This document shows positions 26,700 to 40,300 of a stretch of 64,000 nt of DNA, in pieces. The number at the start of each line of letters is the position of its first letter. Position 1 is the stretch's first letter. The position numbers and the translations under genes are program-made. The notes beneath the pieces are model-generated. The model had not been told where the DNA came from. It saw nothing but the letters and a program-made list of their open reading frames with translations, and made no database searches. Origin of the DNA: Paragonimus westermani (Eukaryota > Platyhelminthes > Trematoda > Plagiorchiida > Troglotrematidae); the NCBI GenBank assembly GCA_008508345.1, contig QNGE01000846.1, positions 26,734 to 90,733 of the forward strand. The letters are read 5' to 3'.

Positions 26700-26770
26700 A
26701 AATCGGTTTTGTCAACCACTCGTTTCAAGATTGTGCTGTGCTCTCAAAAAGAGTTACCGTTAAGCTTGCC
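26700..26770 (+). repeat. Short repeat shared with 31380-31440
   Basis: The block aatcggtttt...caac...ctctcaaaaagagttac is shared in the same orientation with 31380-31440, where it follows the PLE-type repeat. It lies some 340 bases from the PLE RT remnant, on the upstream side of that gene, so both may be terminal pieces of the same PLE family. Confidence 0.4.
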
Positions 26771-26857
26771 TTAGTTTCCTGACCAGAGTGGAACAGGCTT
26801 TAAAAAAAATTCTTGTTACTTATTCTCTTACTGGTGACCAGTAGGGGATTCTGTTTT

Positions 26858-26950
26858 ATTCATACTGAACATCACTCACAACTGATCGCAGTTGCCGCTT
26901 TCCCATATACCTTTCACTCAGCGTTTTTTAAAGAAGCACTATACGTGGGT
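26858..26950 (-). mobile_element. SINE body fragment, copy C
   Basis: The plus strand reads catcactcacaactgatcgcag followed by ctttc and aaagaagcacta, matching in order the antisense of the SINE body at 12765-12860 and 24781-24870. One forward frame gives HHSQLIAVAAF, parallel to HHSNLIAAFAF read from the antisense strand of the copy at 37160. The head is missing on this strand. Confidence 0.45.
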
Positions 26951-27056
26951 TGCGTTTTTGTTGCCTTTAATCGCTTCCGACTTCTTAGGTGTTAGTTATA
27001 AACAAATATGACTGAGGGTTTGTGTATGGTTATTTAATCTCGCCTCTTAAGAGTTA

Positions 27057-27130
27057 GTGGCACAGTGATCAGTATGGTTGTCTCTTGAAAGCGTGGCCGG
27101 AATTCTGGTCCAGGCTGTGGCAAGAATATA
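27057..27130 (+). mobile_element. SINE head fragment, copy D
   Basis: GGCACAGTGATCAGTATGG and TTGTCTC are the A-box part. GTGGCCGGAATTCTGGTCC is the B-box part, followed by gtggcaagaata, exactly the order seen at 61110-61175. The family's body does not follow, so this is a truncated copy. Confidence 0.5.
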
Positions 27131-27611
27131 CTCTTAATTTTTATGTTAAATGCTTAGTTATTTTGGTTTCTAATGGTAATTGGATTTACTTGAAAGACAA
27201 ACAAAATGAATTAATCTCGGAGGCTTTTCTCCATACAGTATTCCATTCTGTAAACAAGTCATACTACTTCGCAGAACTACAATTGTTAACAACCTAGACA
27301 TACCGGATTGCCACAGTTAAGTCAGTTTTCCCTCTCACTCACACTGGTGTATGGTCGGACTTAGTGGTAGGTCAAGTTCTTCGTCAACTGGATGACATCA
27401 TAGTCGACGTGTTGTTTACAAATTATGGCACGCGACGATAGCAAGCGTGATTATCTGATTTTCGGTGCCATTACTCATCGGGAATTCCCTCAGCATCCGT
27501 TTCATGCGCACTGACCTACCAAGCTAAATGGTTCGCCAAACTTGGTAGTTTGAATGGTTACTAGAACATAATTAGTATGAATGGAAGCTCCCTCTAGCCT
27601 ACAACGACTGG

Positions 27612-27998
27612 ATGCCGTATTTAAATGAATTAGTTGCCTCAGTGGTGTTGGTGACGGAGGTTTGTGTAATTATAGTTTCTGTAATTACCACAAGACGATG
27701 GTCTGATATAGTGCGTAAAAACCTTCTTGTGTGGTTGACCAGTGCGATTAAAACAGATTTAGGCGCGATTTGTACTCATTTGACCGAATCTAATCATTCT
27801 GTCATTAAGAAAGTTGCCTTGCAGATTGTCTGTCAGGGGCCAAAGAATCGAGCAAAATGGCTGAGATTCCGAATATTGCCCCCTGCCGAAGGCATTAGCA
27901 TCCAATTGCGCAGCCCTGACCTCTGTGCTCAGAAGTTCATGCGGACAGTTAATCTCCCTTGGCCCACAATCAAGCAAGCCCACGATTTTCAAGAGTGA
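27612..27998 (+). other. Unidentified 128-codon open frame
   Basis: This is one of the longest frames in the window, but it matches no family I know. The beginning looks hydrophobic (ELVASVVLVTEVCVIIVSVI), which by itself could be a membrane segment. The minus strand is open for 77 codons over part of it. No convincing splice sites, start context or neighbouring exons support a gene. I keep it only as a candidate, most likely chance or an old repeat. Confidence 0.15.
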
Positions 27999-28639
27999 TT
28001 ACGCAACGAATAACAGACACCGTCCATAGCCTCTATTGACTGTTTTTCTGACTAACCCTAGTTACTGTTTTCATATTTATTACGTTGTAGATAGCCTGAT
28101 GATCAGACACGGAGAACAAGTGTTGTTCGTTACTTTGTCGTTTTCGGTGTGTAATATGCAGAAGATCGAATTATGTCGAGGAAATAGCTTTCTTGTCGAA
28201 ACAAATAGGCAATGCTTCAGCGCTTTGTGCGCACTGTACGGCACGTTTTGTCGGATCTTTCTAAAACAGTGATAGAACGACAATTTAATATGTTCGGTTT
28301 TGTAATGTAGAGGAAGGTTTCACAATCGTGTGTTCGTAACAGCAACGATGACATCAGTGATAGATAAGAAACTGAATAGTGGATAAAGTAAACATTTTCG
28401 GCACTTTGGATAGTAATATCGTTACATCTGTGTCGATTAACATCCGTGGTTTCTTCATCGATGGTATCATAACACTCAACGGTTGTGTAATACTGCGGGT
28501 AGGCACATAGATACGATCACTTGGTAGAAACTGATTTGAAGAAAACTAACTTTAGAAAACTAACTAACCAACTTACCGTGCTTCATTGATAAAATCATCT
28601 TCAGATCGACACTCCACGGCCAGATTCACGTTGGTTTGG

Positions 28640-28740
28640 ATTCATTAATTACAGACGGTGAGAGTGGGGAATCAAACTGGCGGTCCTTTGCGCTGGAAGA
28701 TAAAGCTCTTAACTGCTCGATCACCAGCTTAATCGGCATC
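28640..28740 (-). repeat. tRNA-like segment (tRNA pseudogene or SINE head)
   Basis: On the minus strand GATCGAGCAGTTAAGAGC resembles an A box with D-arm, and CAGTTTGATTCCCC is a B-box/T-loop at suitable distance, followed by ACTCTCACC. The T stem and acceptor stem do not pair well, which argues against an active tRNA. The sequence is unlike the SINE head family at 61084, so it would be a second tRNA-derived family. Confidence 0.4.
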
Positions 28741-29722
28741 GGTTGTGATGGGTAACGGGACGTTCCACTGAGCTGTTACGTTGCATTCCATTATTGAATG
28801 TGAAGACAATCCACCGTAGTTTGCCAAGCAATATTTTGCATGCGTGTTTGAGTTGGCTTGAGCGCAACCATTTAGTTTAGTAAAGTTTGATTAATAATAT
28901 CGACATAAAATGTTACAACGCAGTCCGTCATAACTTTGGTGACAGTGTTATTAACCAACAACAGATGGTACAGAGTGTTTATCCAAAAACTTGATACACG
29001 GCTACACGATTCAACACCAGTTCGAAAACAAGCACTCATTTGCACACAGTGATAACCTATTGATACCACAATTGCTAGTGCCAAGTTCGTATCTGGACAT
29101 CACCATTTCGCGCCTCATCATTCAGTTATATATTTCTTCCCATATGCTTCACTACCTGCGTAGGCACCTCCGTTTGACTAACCACAGGTAGTGTGATGTG
29201 ATCGTTCATTCTCACTACAGTAGAACTTACCGAAAAGGAAGATTGTCATGAGGGAGTATGAATGGTTCCTCCTTGAGGTGTTGAAGACTTTAGTTATTTT
29301 GAACCCGATTGATCTGAATGTTTTCCATTAATACAAAAAGCTTATCGCGTTGGTAATCAGTCGGTGTAATCAAAGCTTGCATGAAGTAGACAGCCCCACC
29401 CATACACTCACCTAAACAGTTGGAAGTGAAAGGTTCAAATAAGTTTTTTCTTGATGTAAATTTGGAACGAAATCAAAAACAACAGACTGTACGATGTATT
29501 GTCTGATGAATTTAGCCTTATCTTATCAGATACATGTTGCAATGTTGATGTTTTATTAGCAGAATCAAGCAATTTTAGTGAAACACTTATCACCTGCTTT
29601 TCAACGCATCAATGTCAATTCAACAAGAGATTGATCAGTCTGTTGCCTCTCTAGAAATTCTTATAACACGACTATCAGACAGCACGGTTGAAAGATTTGT
29701 TTACAGAAAGTGCTGCAATTGA

Positions 29723-30277
29723 ATGGCAATTCCTATGCATTCAACCATGCTACAACAAGAGAGCCAACTGAGCCCAAGTAATGATATGGTGAAACAACTT
29801 AGTTGGCGACTACGAGCAACAGTCGGTCGAACGTTTTACGCGTCGTCTGTCACTACACTATACTGGATTAGTCGAACACCAGTCACTCTGGTGAAATTGC
29901 CACTACATTCGTATGCCAATTCTCACTGTACTTATCAATTTCAGCGTGGGTATCAGGCCATCTACATGAGCAGAACAGAGAGACAATAGCGTAATTGAGT
30001 AGCCATGCATGTTCCGGCTTGGGTTGAACGTGAGGCGAAACAGGCCTTATCAATGGTTGTTGCACGACCGGTGCAGTGCAGGCAGCCAACATCTTCGGCC
30101 GCACGTCATTGGCTGACCTTTTGACGAAGGAACATTACCGCTCGTGTCTTCAAAGTTAACTACATGACCGACAGTCGACGACTGCTTCAGTTTAGTTAAT
30201 TTGGTGCTCTTCGTAACTGTCAACTAGTCCTTCAACAACAGAAGAATAGGGTCGTCAGTATGGAACTGTTGAGGTGA
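29723..30277 (+). pseudogene. Penelope-like element GIY-YIG endonuclease fragment
   Basis: One plus-strand frame can be followed for about 185 codons with only four or five internal stops. It starts with a linker (SWRLRATVGRTFYASSV), then CTYQFQRGYQAIYMSRTERQ, the degenerate GIY-YIG core (PLE consensus CxYxFxCxCGxxYIGRTxRxL). HVPAWVE follows (consensus EHVPxWL), then SAARHWL and FKVNYMTDSRRLLQF, which are typical of the end of PLE endonucleases. The zinc-binding cysteines are partly lost. In active PLEs this nuclease nicks the target to prime reverse transcription. The insertion is plus-oriented, opposite to the RT fragment at 25800-26360, so the two belong to different insertions. Confidence 0.75.
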
Positions 30278-31194
30278 GTGCACAATCTCAATGCTCTTGT
30301 GTGCTTGCCTGCTTGTGCTGTGTGTTTGTGGTCCTTTCAGCAGCTTTGTTTGATTCTGCTATATAGGAACCAACATTGCAGCACATACCAGATGAGATGT
30401 AGCGAAATTGACAGAGCAATAAATTATGCATTCTGCTGTTTTTGACTTCAAATTGCAAATTAGAGATGACATATTTGAACTCCTCAAATTGTCCTATGAT
30501 CTGTCTGTTCAGCTTCGTCAACCTGAGGGCCAACATCAGATCTTACTTAGGATGACTCATTGATTCGTCTGTTGTCATGGCGGATGTAGAACTATCCCCG
30601 TTGAAATAACTGTCAGTTTAAAAATACTGGGGCATTCCATCTCTTGGAAGTGCAGGCTAACCAGCGATTACTCAAAGTGTTTCAGCGTAGGACTTTCTGG
30701 GGGACTGTTGCTTGCTTCGTATGATTGTTTACCTCGAGCAATCACCTTACTCAGAAGGCAAATGTGTTGTGCCAAGAGGGTCAAAGCACGCTGACCACAC
30801 AACGGGCTAATTATCATTCTGTATCAATTTTATGATTGCGTTGCTTAATTCGGTAAGAATGAACAGCTTTGAAGTTTACATCATGGCAGCGGATGGAGAA
30901 TTCAGGTATTCCAGCGCTACGAACAGGCGCATTATAAACTGATGTAAGGTAACTAATTGCAAAATATCATTCTAGTTATGAACATATTAAGTATATATGC
31001 TGAATTACGTTTATTTCTCTAGGTCAATTAAACAGGATTCGGTCTAGGTCCACGTACCAGTTTGCATGTAATTCGTCAAAACTATTTGTGTATACTATTC
31101 GTCAGTGGTGTTAGGTACTTAGTGATTCACTTTGTGATCAGTGGACAAACAAACTCGGTTTAGTTCAACAAGACTATCGTCTTTAGTAGGACGT

Positions 31195-31440
31195 CTACAC
31201 AAAATTTAGTACGAATAAAGCCAACCAGTTTGGGCGTCGGGTTTACTATGCTACTGATAAACAGTAAAACTGATGAACACAACTTTAAAAGCAAACTGTA
31301 ATACTCTACATTTTAAAATTCAGCCACCTAGATGGGCCTTTCTCATAAACTCAACTTGTTCCTAACGTTGTGTTATTCTCAATCGGTTTATCAACTGCCG
31401 TCCTTACCGGTGTGTTAGCTTCTCAAAAAGAGTTACGTAA
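31195..31440 (-). mobile_element. PLE-type untranslated repeat with ruined hammerhead
   Basis: Blocks are shared with 7495-7700 (ttagtacgaat, agtttgggcgtc, ctgataaacag, aatactctac, ccacct.gatgg) and with 26700-26770 (ctctcaaaaagagttac). At 31303-31345 the place of the hammerhead core is recognisable, but the boxes read ATGAGAA and AATTTTAAAA on the minus strand in place of CTGAGGA and GAAAC, so it cannot fold as a ribozyme. Confidence 0.5.
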
Positions 31441-34400
31441 TACAAACGTTTCCACTGTGCAAGTTTGACTCTTGAATGGAAGTGTTAATGGTCCTCAATT
31501 TCTTCTTGGAAGGAGTGGTGCATTATTTTTCTCAACTTCACAAACGGATGGGCTACAAAGCGCACCAAACGACCGTGTTAACCAACAGATAACTCGTCTT
31601 TTAACCACTGGATGGATTTCTTTTCAAGCTGTATAGTTTCAGTAATGTGCAAGAAAGACCAAGGTATGTATTTCTCGAGGTCACCTTGGTTATCTGTAAA
31701 TCTTCCGTTGTGGTACCTGCGGCAAATTGAAAGGCCTTGTTTATATCAAACAGCTATGGTAGATTACCCACAAACATTGTACGTTATGATCACCAAAATC
31801 GCACAGTCATTGGCGGCCTCATAGTTTACCGGAATTAATGAGTACTAAAGCGGACCCCGTTTATTAAGACTGATATGATCGATAATCTTAAGAACATTAG
31901 TATGACATCTGTTGGCAGTGAAATGTGTTGTTGTGACAGTCAGACACTTGGTAATGACAGAACCAGAATGTACCGAATCTCACAATATGGTCGCTAAATC
32001 AGTTTTCAATGCCGTCAGGCGAATTCTACCTCGCTCGTCAGCTCGATCATTAGTCACTGCAGAATAATTCTTATATACTGGTGCTATTGTTGACCATTAT
32101 GTTTCAAAACACTGTTTACTCGATCCATTTAATCACAACGCAGTGAAGAAGTATGCCTCCAGACGGTTTAATCAGATCAGTCTCTATCGCAAAACGAACA
32201 CACTATTCAAACTATTCTTAGCAACAATAGTTCAACATAAATTTGAAGTTTTGTGTGCTGATGGTGCAACCATTTCCATAACAAGGGTAATGATTGTGTC
32301 AAAGGCCTGCGTGTGCACACAATACCGATCGATGTTGTCTGAATGGTATTGCTTCATTGATCGCTAGCAGTTTTGAGTTACCACTAATTAACAATATCTT
32401 TTGACAGGGTAAACTAGGTGGTCACATGCTAAGATGTGTTTACCGATTGATGAAGTCGGATTATTCGAGCTTGTTACAACCAGCAGGTCATCTTTGACAT
32501 CGCCGTCCAACCCGCCGAAAATTCGGAACAGTTGTACTGCTGACTTTTTGATCTTGACTTATAACGAATCTGGACTGTTCTACTAGCCGCGTTACTAGCA
32601 GGTGGTGCCATAATGCGAAATATGTTCACTAAGATTTTCATGAGGAACTTCAACTTGTTGCGTTTGCGTTTGCTGTTATCACTGAGGAAACACTTCAGTT
32701 CGTCATAGTGGCTACATGAACATTTTTCGCAGTTAACAACTGGATTATGAAGATTTCGTCTCCCACATCTCACTGAACTTTCATTCTTTCCGTTGGCGCA
32801 TACTTTTACATTGGAAGTAATTGTATGTAATTTGTTATTGTTAGTAGTCAACCTGAAGTTCGTGGAATCACACCAAAGCTCCGTCTACATAATGTTAACG
32901 TGACTATTATTAATCAGTTCTTTCTGCACTGTACTGCACCCCACGGTGAGTAAAAGGTATCTGACTAGTCCCGGTTTAATGTGATTAGTTTAGTGTTTGT
33001 ACTACTGGATAGTTTTGTTTGTTCAGGAAAATCGCGAGATTGTCTCATCTGTTATCATGTGCATGTGTATGTGAAAAATTGATTTTCATGTCTACAGGAG
33101 TACTTGGGGGGTATGTTACCGGACTGACTGGTTTCGTGTAACAAGAAAATAAAGTTATTTCTTTACAATGATCTACACAATTTCAACGAAATCTACCGGG
33201 TTGAAATGCCATCAGTAATAAGTTCTGGTGAAAATGCATACGATTGTTCTGATGGGCTTAATGTTTACGATCTAGTAGTAATCAACAACTACAATTTATC
33301 AAATATTTCTGGCTAAAACGTTCGTCATACGCCACAGTAGATCGGTCTCACGAAATGTCAACGAATTTACATGTCACAATGAGTTGAAATGTTAGAGAGT
33401 TTGCAACCGAAACCGTTTTGTGTGTTCCCAAATGTGGTAGACTGGTACGAAGCACAGTGGTGTGAGTTTACATGTGGCATCAGTTGGCCGTAATAAATCG
33501 ACGGACTCTTTGCGGCGTCTTCAGCATGAATTCGAGTTTTTCGTAAATTCCAAGTACGGTTCAAAGTATGAAGAAAACACGCCAAGTGAAGTATAATCTG
33601 AGATGTTCCCATAAATATATCATGTGTTGGTAAGTGGGAGATGAGGATATTCCTCGGAATCCTTTGGAACGAAGTAAATAGAACAACGATGAGCAATTGA
33701 TTACGTTTCTTCCGCGTTATTATCGTTTGCAAGCTATTTATAAACGCACTTGTAATTAAGTACAAACATAGGAATTAGAATTCACGAGGCTGAAGTCATG
33801 GCTTCAAGGGTTATACAAGCCAAGTGAACACAAATACAAACTCATGCATGCGAAAATGATGAAACGGGGCTACTGGTTTGGCTGCAGTATAATACTATAT
33901 CGTTTGTGTACATTCAGGTGTTCTAATAGCCGGGGACGTGTCAGACCGAATGATGCGATTTGGTATTTCCAAACAATGATTCGGCGTTCAGTTTGGATGA
34001 AGTTTTTTAAAGTTGATGTTGAATGTAGTCAGTTAACTTCCAAAAAAGCGGTTTAGTGCGATGAAGCAAGAACGCGGATAATTTCAAGATTTTTTATTCG
34101 GAAAAGCAACACTAGGGTTTATGCGTTTCAACAACGTTGTCTCTAGGACGCCACGTCTGATAACTTTGCCAACTCCCAGCTAATTCACAAATAAAAACAT
34201 TGTTTTATGCAGTAATGCATTCTGCTATTTCGCATTGTATTCTACCGTTTTGATATTTCGATATCCAAATACATGTTCATGCCCCACTGCTGAGTAGTAG
34301 TTCGAGTAGTAAAATGCGGTCATTGATCTTCACTACATTGGCACATTACGAGTTGAACGACTTCAAGAATTAGTCCACATCTTGCTCCTGTTAACACTGT

Positions 34401-37155
34401 TACCCAAAACGCTTGAAAACTTTATTTTTACCGGGCGAGGAAAATCAGTTTCATTAGTTGAGGACATCCAACTACTAATTGACTTTGTGGTTATACTCCG
34501 CTCTCATATTGTCAGACATTTAGAACTCCACTAGACTACAGCACAGTATGACTCCTTCTTGTGGTTAATTTCTCCTAAAATCCGGAAAACAGCATAGTAC
34601 GATTCGTTAGTTTGAGTAGTTTCCGCTTCACCTAATGTTCTCCTTCGAATAGAAACTAGCTATGTACACCAACATTGTTTGGGTTGCTCTCCTGTCATGT
34701 TCTTTGGTATGTTAACCAAAGATAGTAACGTAATCCCGATTACTGAGATATTTATTTGTCCATTAGCATCTTTAATGTGAATTTGGTAGATTCAAGCGTT
34801 ATACAAGAACGTCGTAGCAGTCAAAGTTAATCTTCCTCAGGATCCCTCAGTTTTTCGCAGGATAAATGATTAAACGCGGGAGTATATGATTATCCCTAAT
34901 TCGCTAGTGACCTGGTTTTTGTCAAATACTGACCGTACAATGCGCAAAAGCACCCACAGCTTGAGTCAGTCGTTTCTTACGTCACTTTTAATATGACCTC
35001 TCTTCAAAATCTTTTAGTTACTGAAGGATACGGTTGTGGTGGTCCCATTTGGTGTTTTACTGATCTTCGAGTACCCTGTATATCAGGAACAGCTAGGTTC
35101 GGGTTTAATTTCCTCACATGATTCATGATGCGACCATGTAAAACCTTCCGTGGAAAGTGAAGTATGTCCGACAAAGACTAGTTGTTTATGATGGAGGAAA
35201 GTGATTAGACTCTAGAATCGCCCCATTTCAGATTTTCCATACAGGGCTTGGTGAATGAAGCATTGCAATTATTGACCCGTGGCCACATGCTGACTAAGTT
35301 TTAAACGTATTCTGTACTTGGTTACCGTTATTTGCATTTATGAGAAGATAGGACTGTTATATTTTTGACAGTCCACAAACTCGAAGGTGTCCAGTTCTCC
35401 GATAAGTATCAGTTATCAAAACGTTGCTCAATAAACCATTCGGTTTTTGTGATTTCTACTTGGCTAGAAGTCTTGAGCGTGAAGTCATCGATTAGAAGTA
35501 ACAAGAAGATTACTGGGTTTCTCCTCTAGTCCATCAGACAACTTGAGAAGTATTCACAAACGAGTGCAGCGGAACGCTTGCTTATGATGTTTTGTTCAAA
35601 CATGAGGTCAGTGGCACGCAACTGTCAGCATCGTTGTTTCGTGAGTGCGTGGTCAGGTTTTAAATCTTGGGCGTCACGCTGCTATGTACTACTGACAGGG
35701 TTCAACAAGAAGAAACCTCGAGTATATTATCTGTTTAAAAATATGTTGGCCGAAAATTTTATGGGACTGTGTCAACTCTAATAAGTGTGAGGGGGTTTCA
35801 TTTCATAGTTGAATTAAAGAAGTCTGTTAAAATGATGGGGATATCTCATACGAAACTTTTGCGCAACAGTTTGAAGGTTTCCGTACAGGGGTATTTCGTT
35901 ACAGCGATGAGGTAGTCTATTGAAACAAAGTCTAGTATAAGACTCATTGTAAGGCTGTTCTTCTTATGGAGGTAATGTTGAGAATTTAGATCCGACCTCA
36001 TGTATGCACGGAAGTAGTGATGATCACAGTTCAGACAGAGCTGGTAAAAAACAGTACCGATGCTCAAAATATCATCGTAAACATAAACGACTATTTCATA
36101 GGATGGAACGGTTTGTTTGTTTGATGACACATATCCCACCTCAGGTGCGCTTGGTCAATAGGATGTTGATACGGACGTTACCGAAACTACTAGGGAGCAG
36201 ATAAATTGGGTAGAAAACAGAGTACTGTGGTAAGTCACCATTGTGGTTATCTGAAAAGTCTGTGTGGACGTGAGAGCTGTGAGCCAATGTGAATGACGTT
36301 TAGGGTATGCTCACCAAAATTTCCCGACTACTTATTAGTAATCCAAGCACCTTTCAGCAGGTTCATTAATTTCTGCGCTCTCGTCCGGGCCCAGAGATTA
36401 AAGGGTTTAATGATCAAACGGTTGCTCTGTTCCCTTGAGGCAGTTAAGTCATTGACGTGTAGAACCATCAGCAAGTTCGGACATACTGAACAATACGGAG
36501 ACTACACTGGGCTGGCTGGCTTGATTAAGAAAACCGAATGTTTTCTGGGACATGAACGATGAAATCATTTGAGGTGCCATTCCGATGAAAACGTCGTGTG
36601 CTGTGTTAAGCAAAACCGAATCATTTGGAGCGAGAAGAAAGCTCACACGGCGGAGAGAAAACTGATGGGGTTACGGGCTGGCACCCGAATCCGCGGCGAG
36701 TAAAGGGGAGGCTTTGCTCCAAGAATGAAAATTGGAGCCAAAAATCGCGACCGCGAGAAATAAAGGTACCACTCAATGGATCACACGAGAATCGTTGTTT
36801 CCCTTCTACCTCACTTGATCGATTCCGTTATGAGATGCATGTCTGTTTGGTGACTAACAGTAGCATTTTCTGAGCCGGTCTTATCGTACCAGTCGTTGAA
36901 TAACCTCGACAAAGAGCCTTCATATTCCAGAAGTGTTTCCGAGCCATTTCTTCACTGCAATCAGCATGGCTAGATCCAGGGTTTGTGATGGAAATCGGTA
37001 CATGTTGTAAGGTCAGTTGTGGAAAGAGATTAGGTCCAGCAGAAATCTGCAACTTGATACCATAGTTAGGTGATGTGTTACATTGTATCTGGTACAGTTC
37101 AATAGAAACGCTGCAATTAGGAGCGAAAATGCTCTGCTATCTTCCGGAAACGGTT
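31441..37155. other. No recognisable gene
   Basis: Frames up to 132 codons occur (minus 32474-32851, minus 33367-33765), none with a family motif. A somewhat GC-richer patch lies at 36640-36780 without any recognised element. Confidence 0.45.
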
Positions 37156-37159
37156 TAAA

Positions 37160-37275
37160 AACCGACCACTAGACTAGAGTTTCGCTTCTTTTCAAAAGAG
37201 GCTGGCTGGAAAGACTTTCTGAATGCGAAGGCTGCGATCAAATTTGAGTGATGGTCAACTTGAAAATAAACCCAA
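37160..37275 (+). mobile_element. SINE body fragment, copy E
   Basis: The order gagtttcgcttcttttc, gaggctggctggaaag, gaaggctgcgatcaaatt, gagtgatggtcaacttga follows the body of the SINE family at 12765, 24781 and 61084. The tRNA-like head is absent upstream, so the copy is 5' truncated. Confidence 0.6.
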
Positions 37276-37357
37276 TTTGGTTGACTATCTTTATGAAACT
37301 GTACATGATACACGAACATGTCGACGAGAACACGGGACAATGATATTAGGGGACATA

Positions 37358-37383
37358 CAGATATATATATATATGTATATAGG
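37358..37383. repeat. Short AT microsatellite
   Basis: A short run of alternating a and t (about ten dinucleotides with one interruption) lies shortly after the SINE copy at 37160-37275. Such runs often follow SINE tails, but the link here is only positional. Confidence 0.6.
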
Positions 37384-37399
37384 ATTATTGCATCGAGCT

Positions 37400-40300
37400 G
37401 CGGAATCTGAATGGAAAAAGAACAGAAGATGGAAGGCACATGTTGAAGTATAAAGGATGAGTGATGATTAAGCTCATGCAAAAGTATTTCTGAATATACC
37501 TCCACGAACACAGATTGGCAGGGTCTATTTTGGTTCTTAATATCGAGGACAAATCAGTTCAGTGATTTGCAACTAGTACGTTTGCATTAACCAGGGTTTA
37601 AGGTTAGGCAACAGCTTTCCGAACACTTCCCAATAAATGTTCAATTGTGGAAGAGACTTTCCAGTCAGATTTCTTCACAGTCTCATTAAATTGTAAATAA
37701 ATGGTGTTTAAGTGCCAATAAGCTACTGTACCTTGATCTAAGGTAACCGTAGTTCACGAGTTTGATCAGTGACCACGGTGTCAGTGATATCATAAATTTA
37801 CTTCGTCGATGTGTTCAAGCATTTGACGGTTAGAAGTAAAACATTGCTAATTTTGAATGGTCGACTGTTGTTCTTTTGGTTTGGTAGCTGTGCTGGTTTC
37901 ATATCTTATTATACGTTAACGGCGGAGAAAAACGACTATTCTGTCTTCTGTCTGTGTGTTATTTGTATGTGCGTTTTACCCTACAAAATGAGTGAACCTC
38001 AACTATCCCCACTGATAAAGCCGGTACAACAAATGTGCACTAAATGCCTTGATTGCTCAGTAGCGTTGAACATCAGGCTAGGAAATGAACACATTTTCAA
38101 TGATAATCAAGTGGTTGATTAGATCGGTCTCGATTCACACATCTCCTTGGTCTTGCATGTTACTACAACATATCGCGTGACAGTAGCTGTTTCAACGGTT
38201 TCTTTCGTTCGCGACCCATCAGACATGGTTGATCTGACTAAAATGTTAGAAATGCTCAAAAAAATGAAAACTACTGAAAAGATTTAACAAAGTGAAGTGA
38301 AACGCAATGTCGTCCCCGCATTAGTGCCTGTTGACCGATAAACTGCTTAGCGGTGAATTCGGTTGTCGTAGTGGTGTGCCTTTCTAATTGGCTTATGTGA
38401 TAAGTTTTTTGTATGAACTATTGACTTGTAATGAAATTCCTGACCTATTGCAAACATTTTGCCATTTCGAAGTTCTTCGTTGAGAGAAATCGTTGAATTT
38501 TAAAGTACACTCATAATTCCCGAGATTTTGAAAACCGTACTTCCATTGCCAAGAAAAGCTTCACGGGAAGACGAAAGCGCTTCATCAATGTGTGTGTGTT
38601 CGAAAGACATTTTGATCTCAGTAAGCTCGATTTATACGGCATTGACACAGTAAATAGGCCAAAGATGTGTTCGGACAACTTTGAAACTTTATATGTGTTC
38701 ATGATTAATATCGGGGGAATAGTAAGATAATTCTAATTATACAAAAAAGATATAACCCCTTAAAAGAACTTGTACACTCGGCTGAAGACTACCCATTCAA
38801 CGAAGTTTAAACAATGACTACGCGTCGGAGTAAACGTTGAGATTACTTGCATGTGGCTAGGATTAAAAGACAAGGATTCGGAAGCAGAACAATCTGTGAA
38901 GAATCACTCATCACATCCAATCTTACGACTGGATAATTTCACGTAGGTTGGAATAATTTCAGGCTGCCCGAACCTGGACAGGATTCAAACAATGATCCTT
39001 CGAACTCACAAACTATCAACAGACGGAACATTACAGTATGCACCTTATGTGAACTAATGGCTAGGTTAGGCAAAGCGACTTGAACATAATCATTATAGAT
39101 CAGATACCACCGTTCAGTTGTTGGACTGCAATCGAAAGCTCCAAAACATTAAAAATGCTCGATTAACCTCATTTAATTTGTCATGTGAATGACTTGTAGT
39201 TCAGCTAACAATTATGTAACCGGCGTGATTTGCTTAATGTATGCTTTCCAAAAAATGACTTTGCTCCATCACCTTCACAGTTGAGAATTCATACCCTAAC
39301 AGTCGTTACTAAAATCCTACCTTGCTAAGAGACCTTTCTTGATTGTGTTGACCGAAGTGTCTCTGAGCAAAGAATGTGAGTTGTATGTTTCGTGCTTTAT
39401 TTTCTGATACGCCGATTTTAATGAGGTTTGAAAGCAACAGATATCAGTAGGTCTTAATATTCGTGGTGTACGCTGCAGCTAAACGAATGCACTTGGAAAA
39501 CGTCCCACATCTGTAAGATGTCATCACTGAAAATGTCACACGCAGATCCCAGCGGTCATTTGACACGCAGTGGTTTGGTGTAGATTCCGCCGACTCAGAC
39601 TTACAACAAACTGCCGTCATACTGACGCAAAACAAAACCATCAGGAAAAGAAGGTGCTGTTTGGTTAGCTCCGACGGCCAGACTATCGTGTTCAGTTCCT
39701 AAGCATCGTCAACACAATTCGGACAACAATTCTACAGTAAGTGCAAATTAACCGTCAGCCTGCCAGAGTGAATTGTGAAGACTGTTCACGAACGAACTGA
39801 TGGGTGATTCGTTTTATCGTCAGTGAGCTAAGTTTTGTTTAACATAACTACTGTATTGATTACTTCCGGTCACTTCTGGATTAGCCAGCTGGTATCAATT
39901 ACCCCACAACTTCTGCCATTGAGCATCATTTTGTTGATGCCTAGGTTATCATCAGACATTTTCGTAGGAGCTATTCAGATGTTTCCAGATGAACTGTTTG
40001 CTACTTGTCTAGGCTATCTCACTCAGACGTGGTTCACACAAGTTAAATCATTGTCTGGTCTTAGATTCCGCGTTTTCACAAAGCTTCTTCTAAAAAGTGT
40101 GTCCTTTTTCGACATAAGATACATCCAGGCTTCTTACCGATTCATAAATGGCAATGTTAAACTGAATCCACGTTTCTAATGGCGCTTTTTTTCATGTAAT
40201 CCGTTTGAAGCTATTCACGCTTCAGGTAAAAATATAATCCTGTTTGGAAAAATATTCGTTAACTTTCCACTAATTAATAGCCGTGTTAATTCGAACTTCC

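Noticed and set aside
38950..39025. B-box-like TTTGAATCC on the minus strand suggesting a SINE or tRNA
   Set aside because: No A box at proper spacing and no similarity to the SINE copies.
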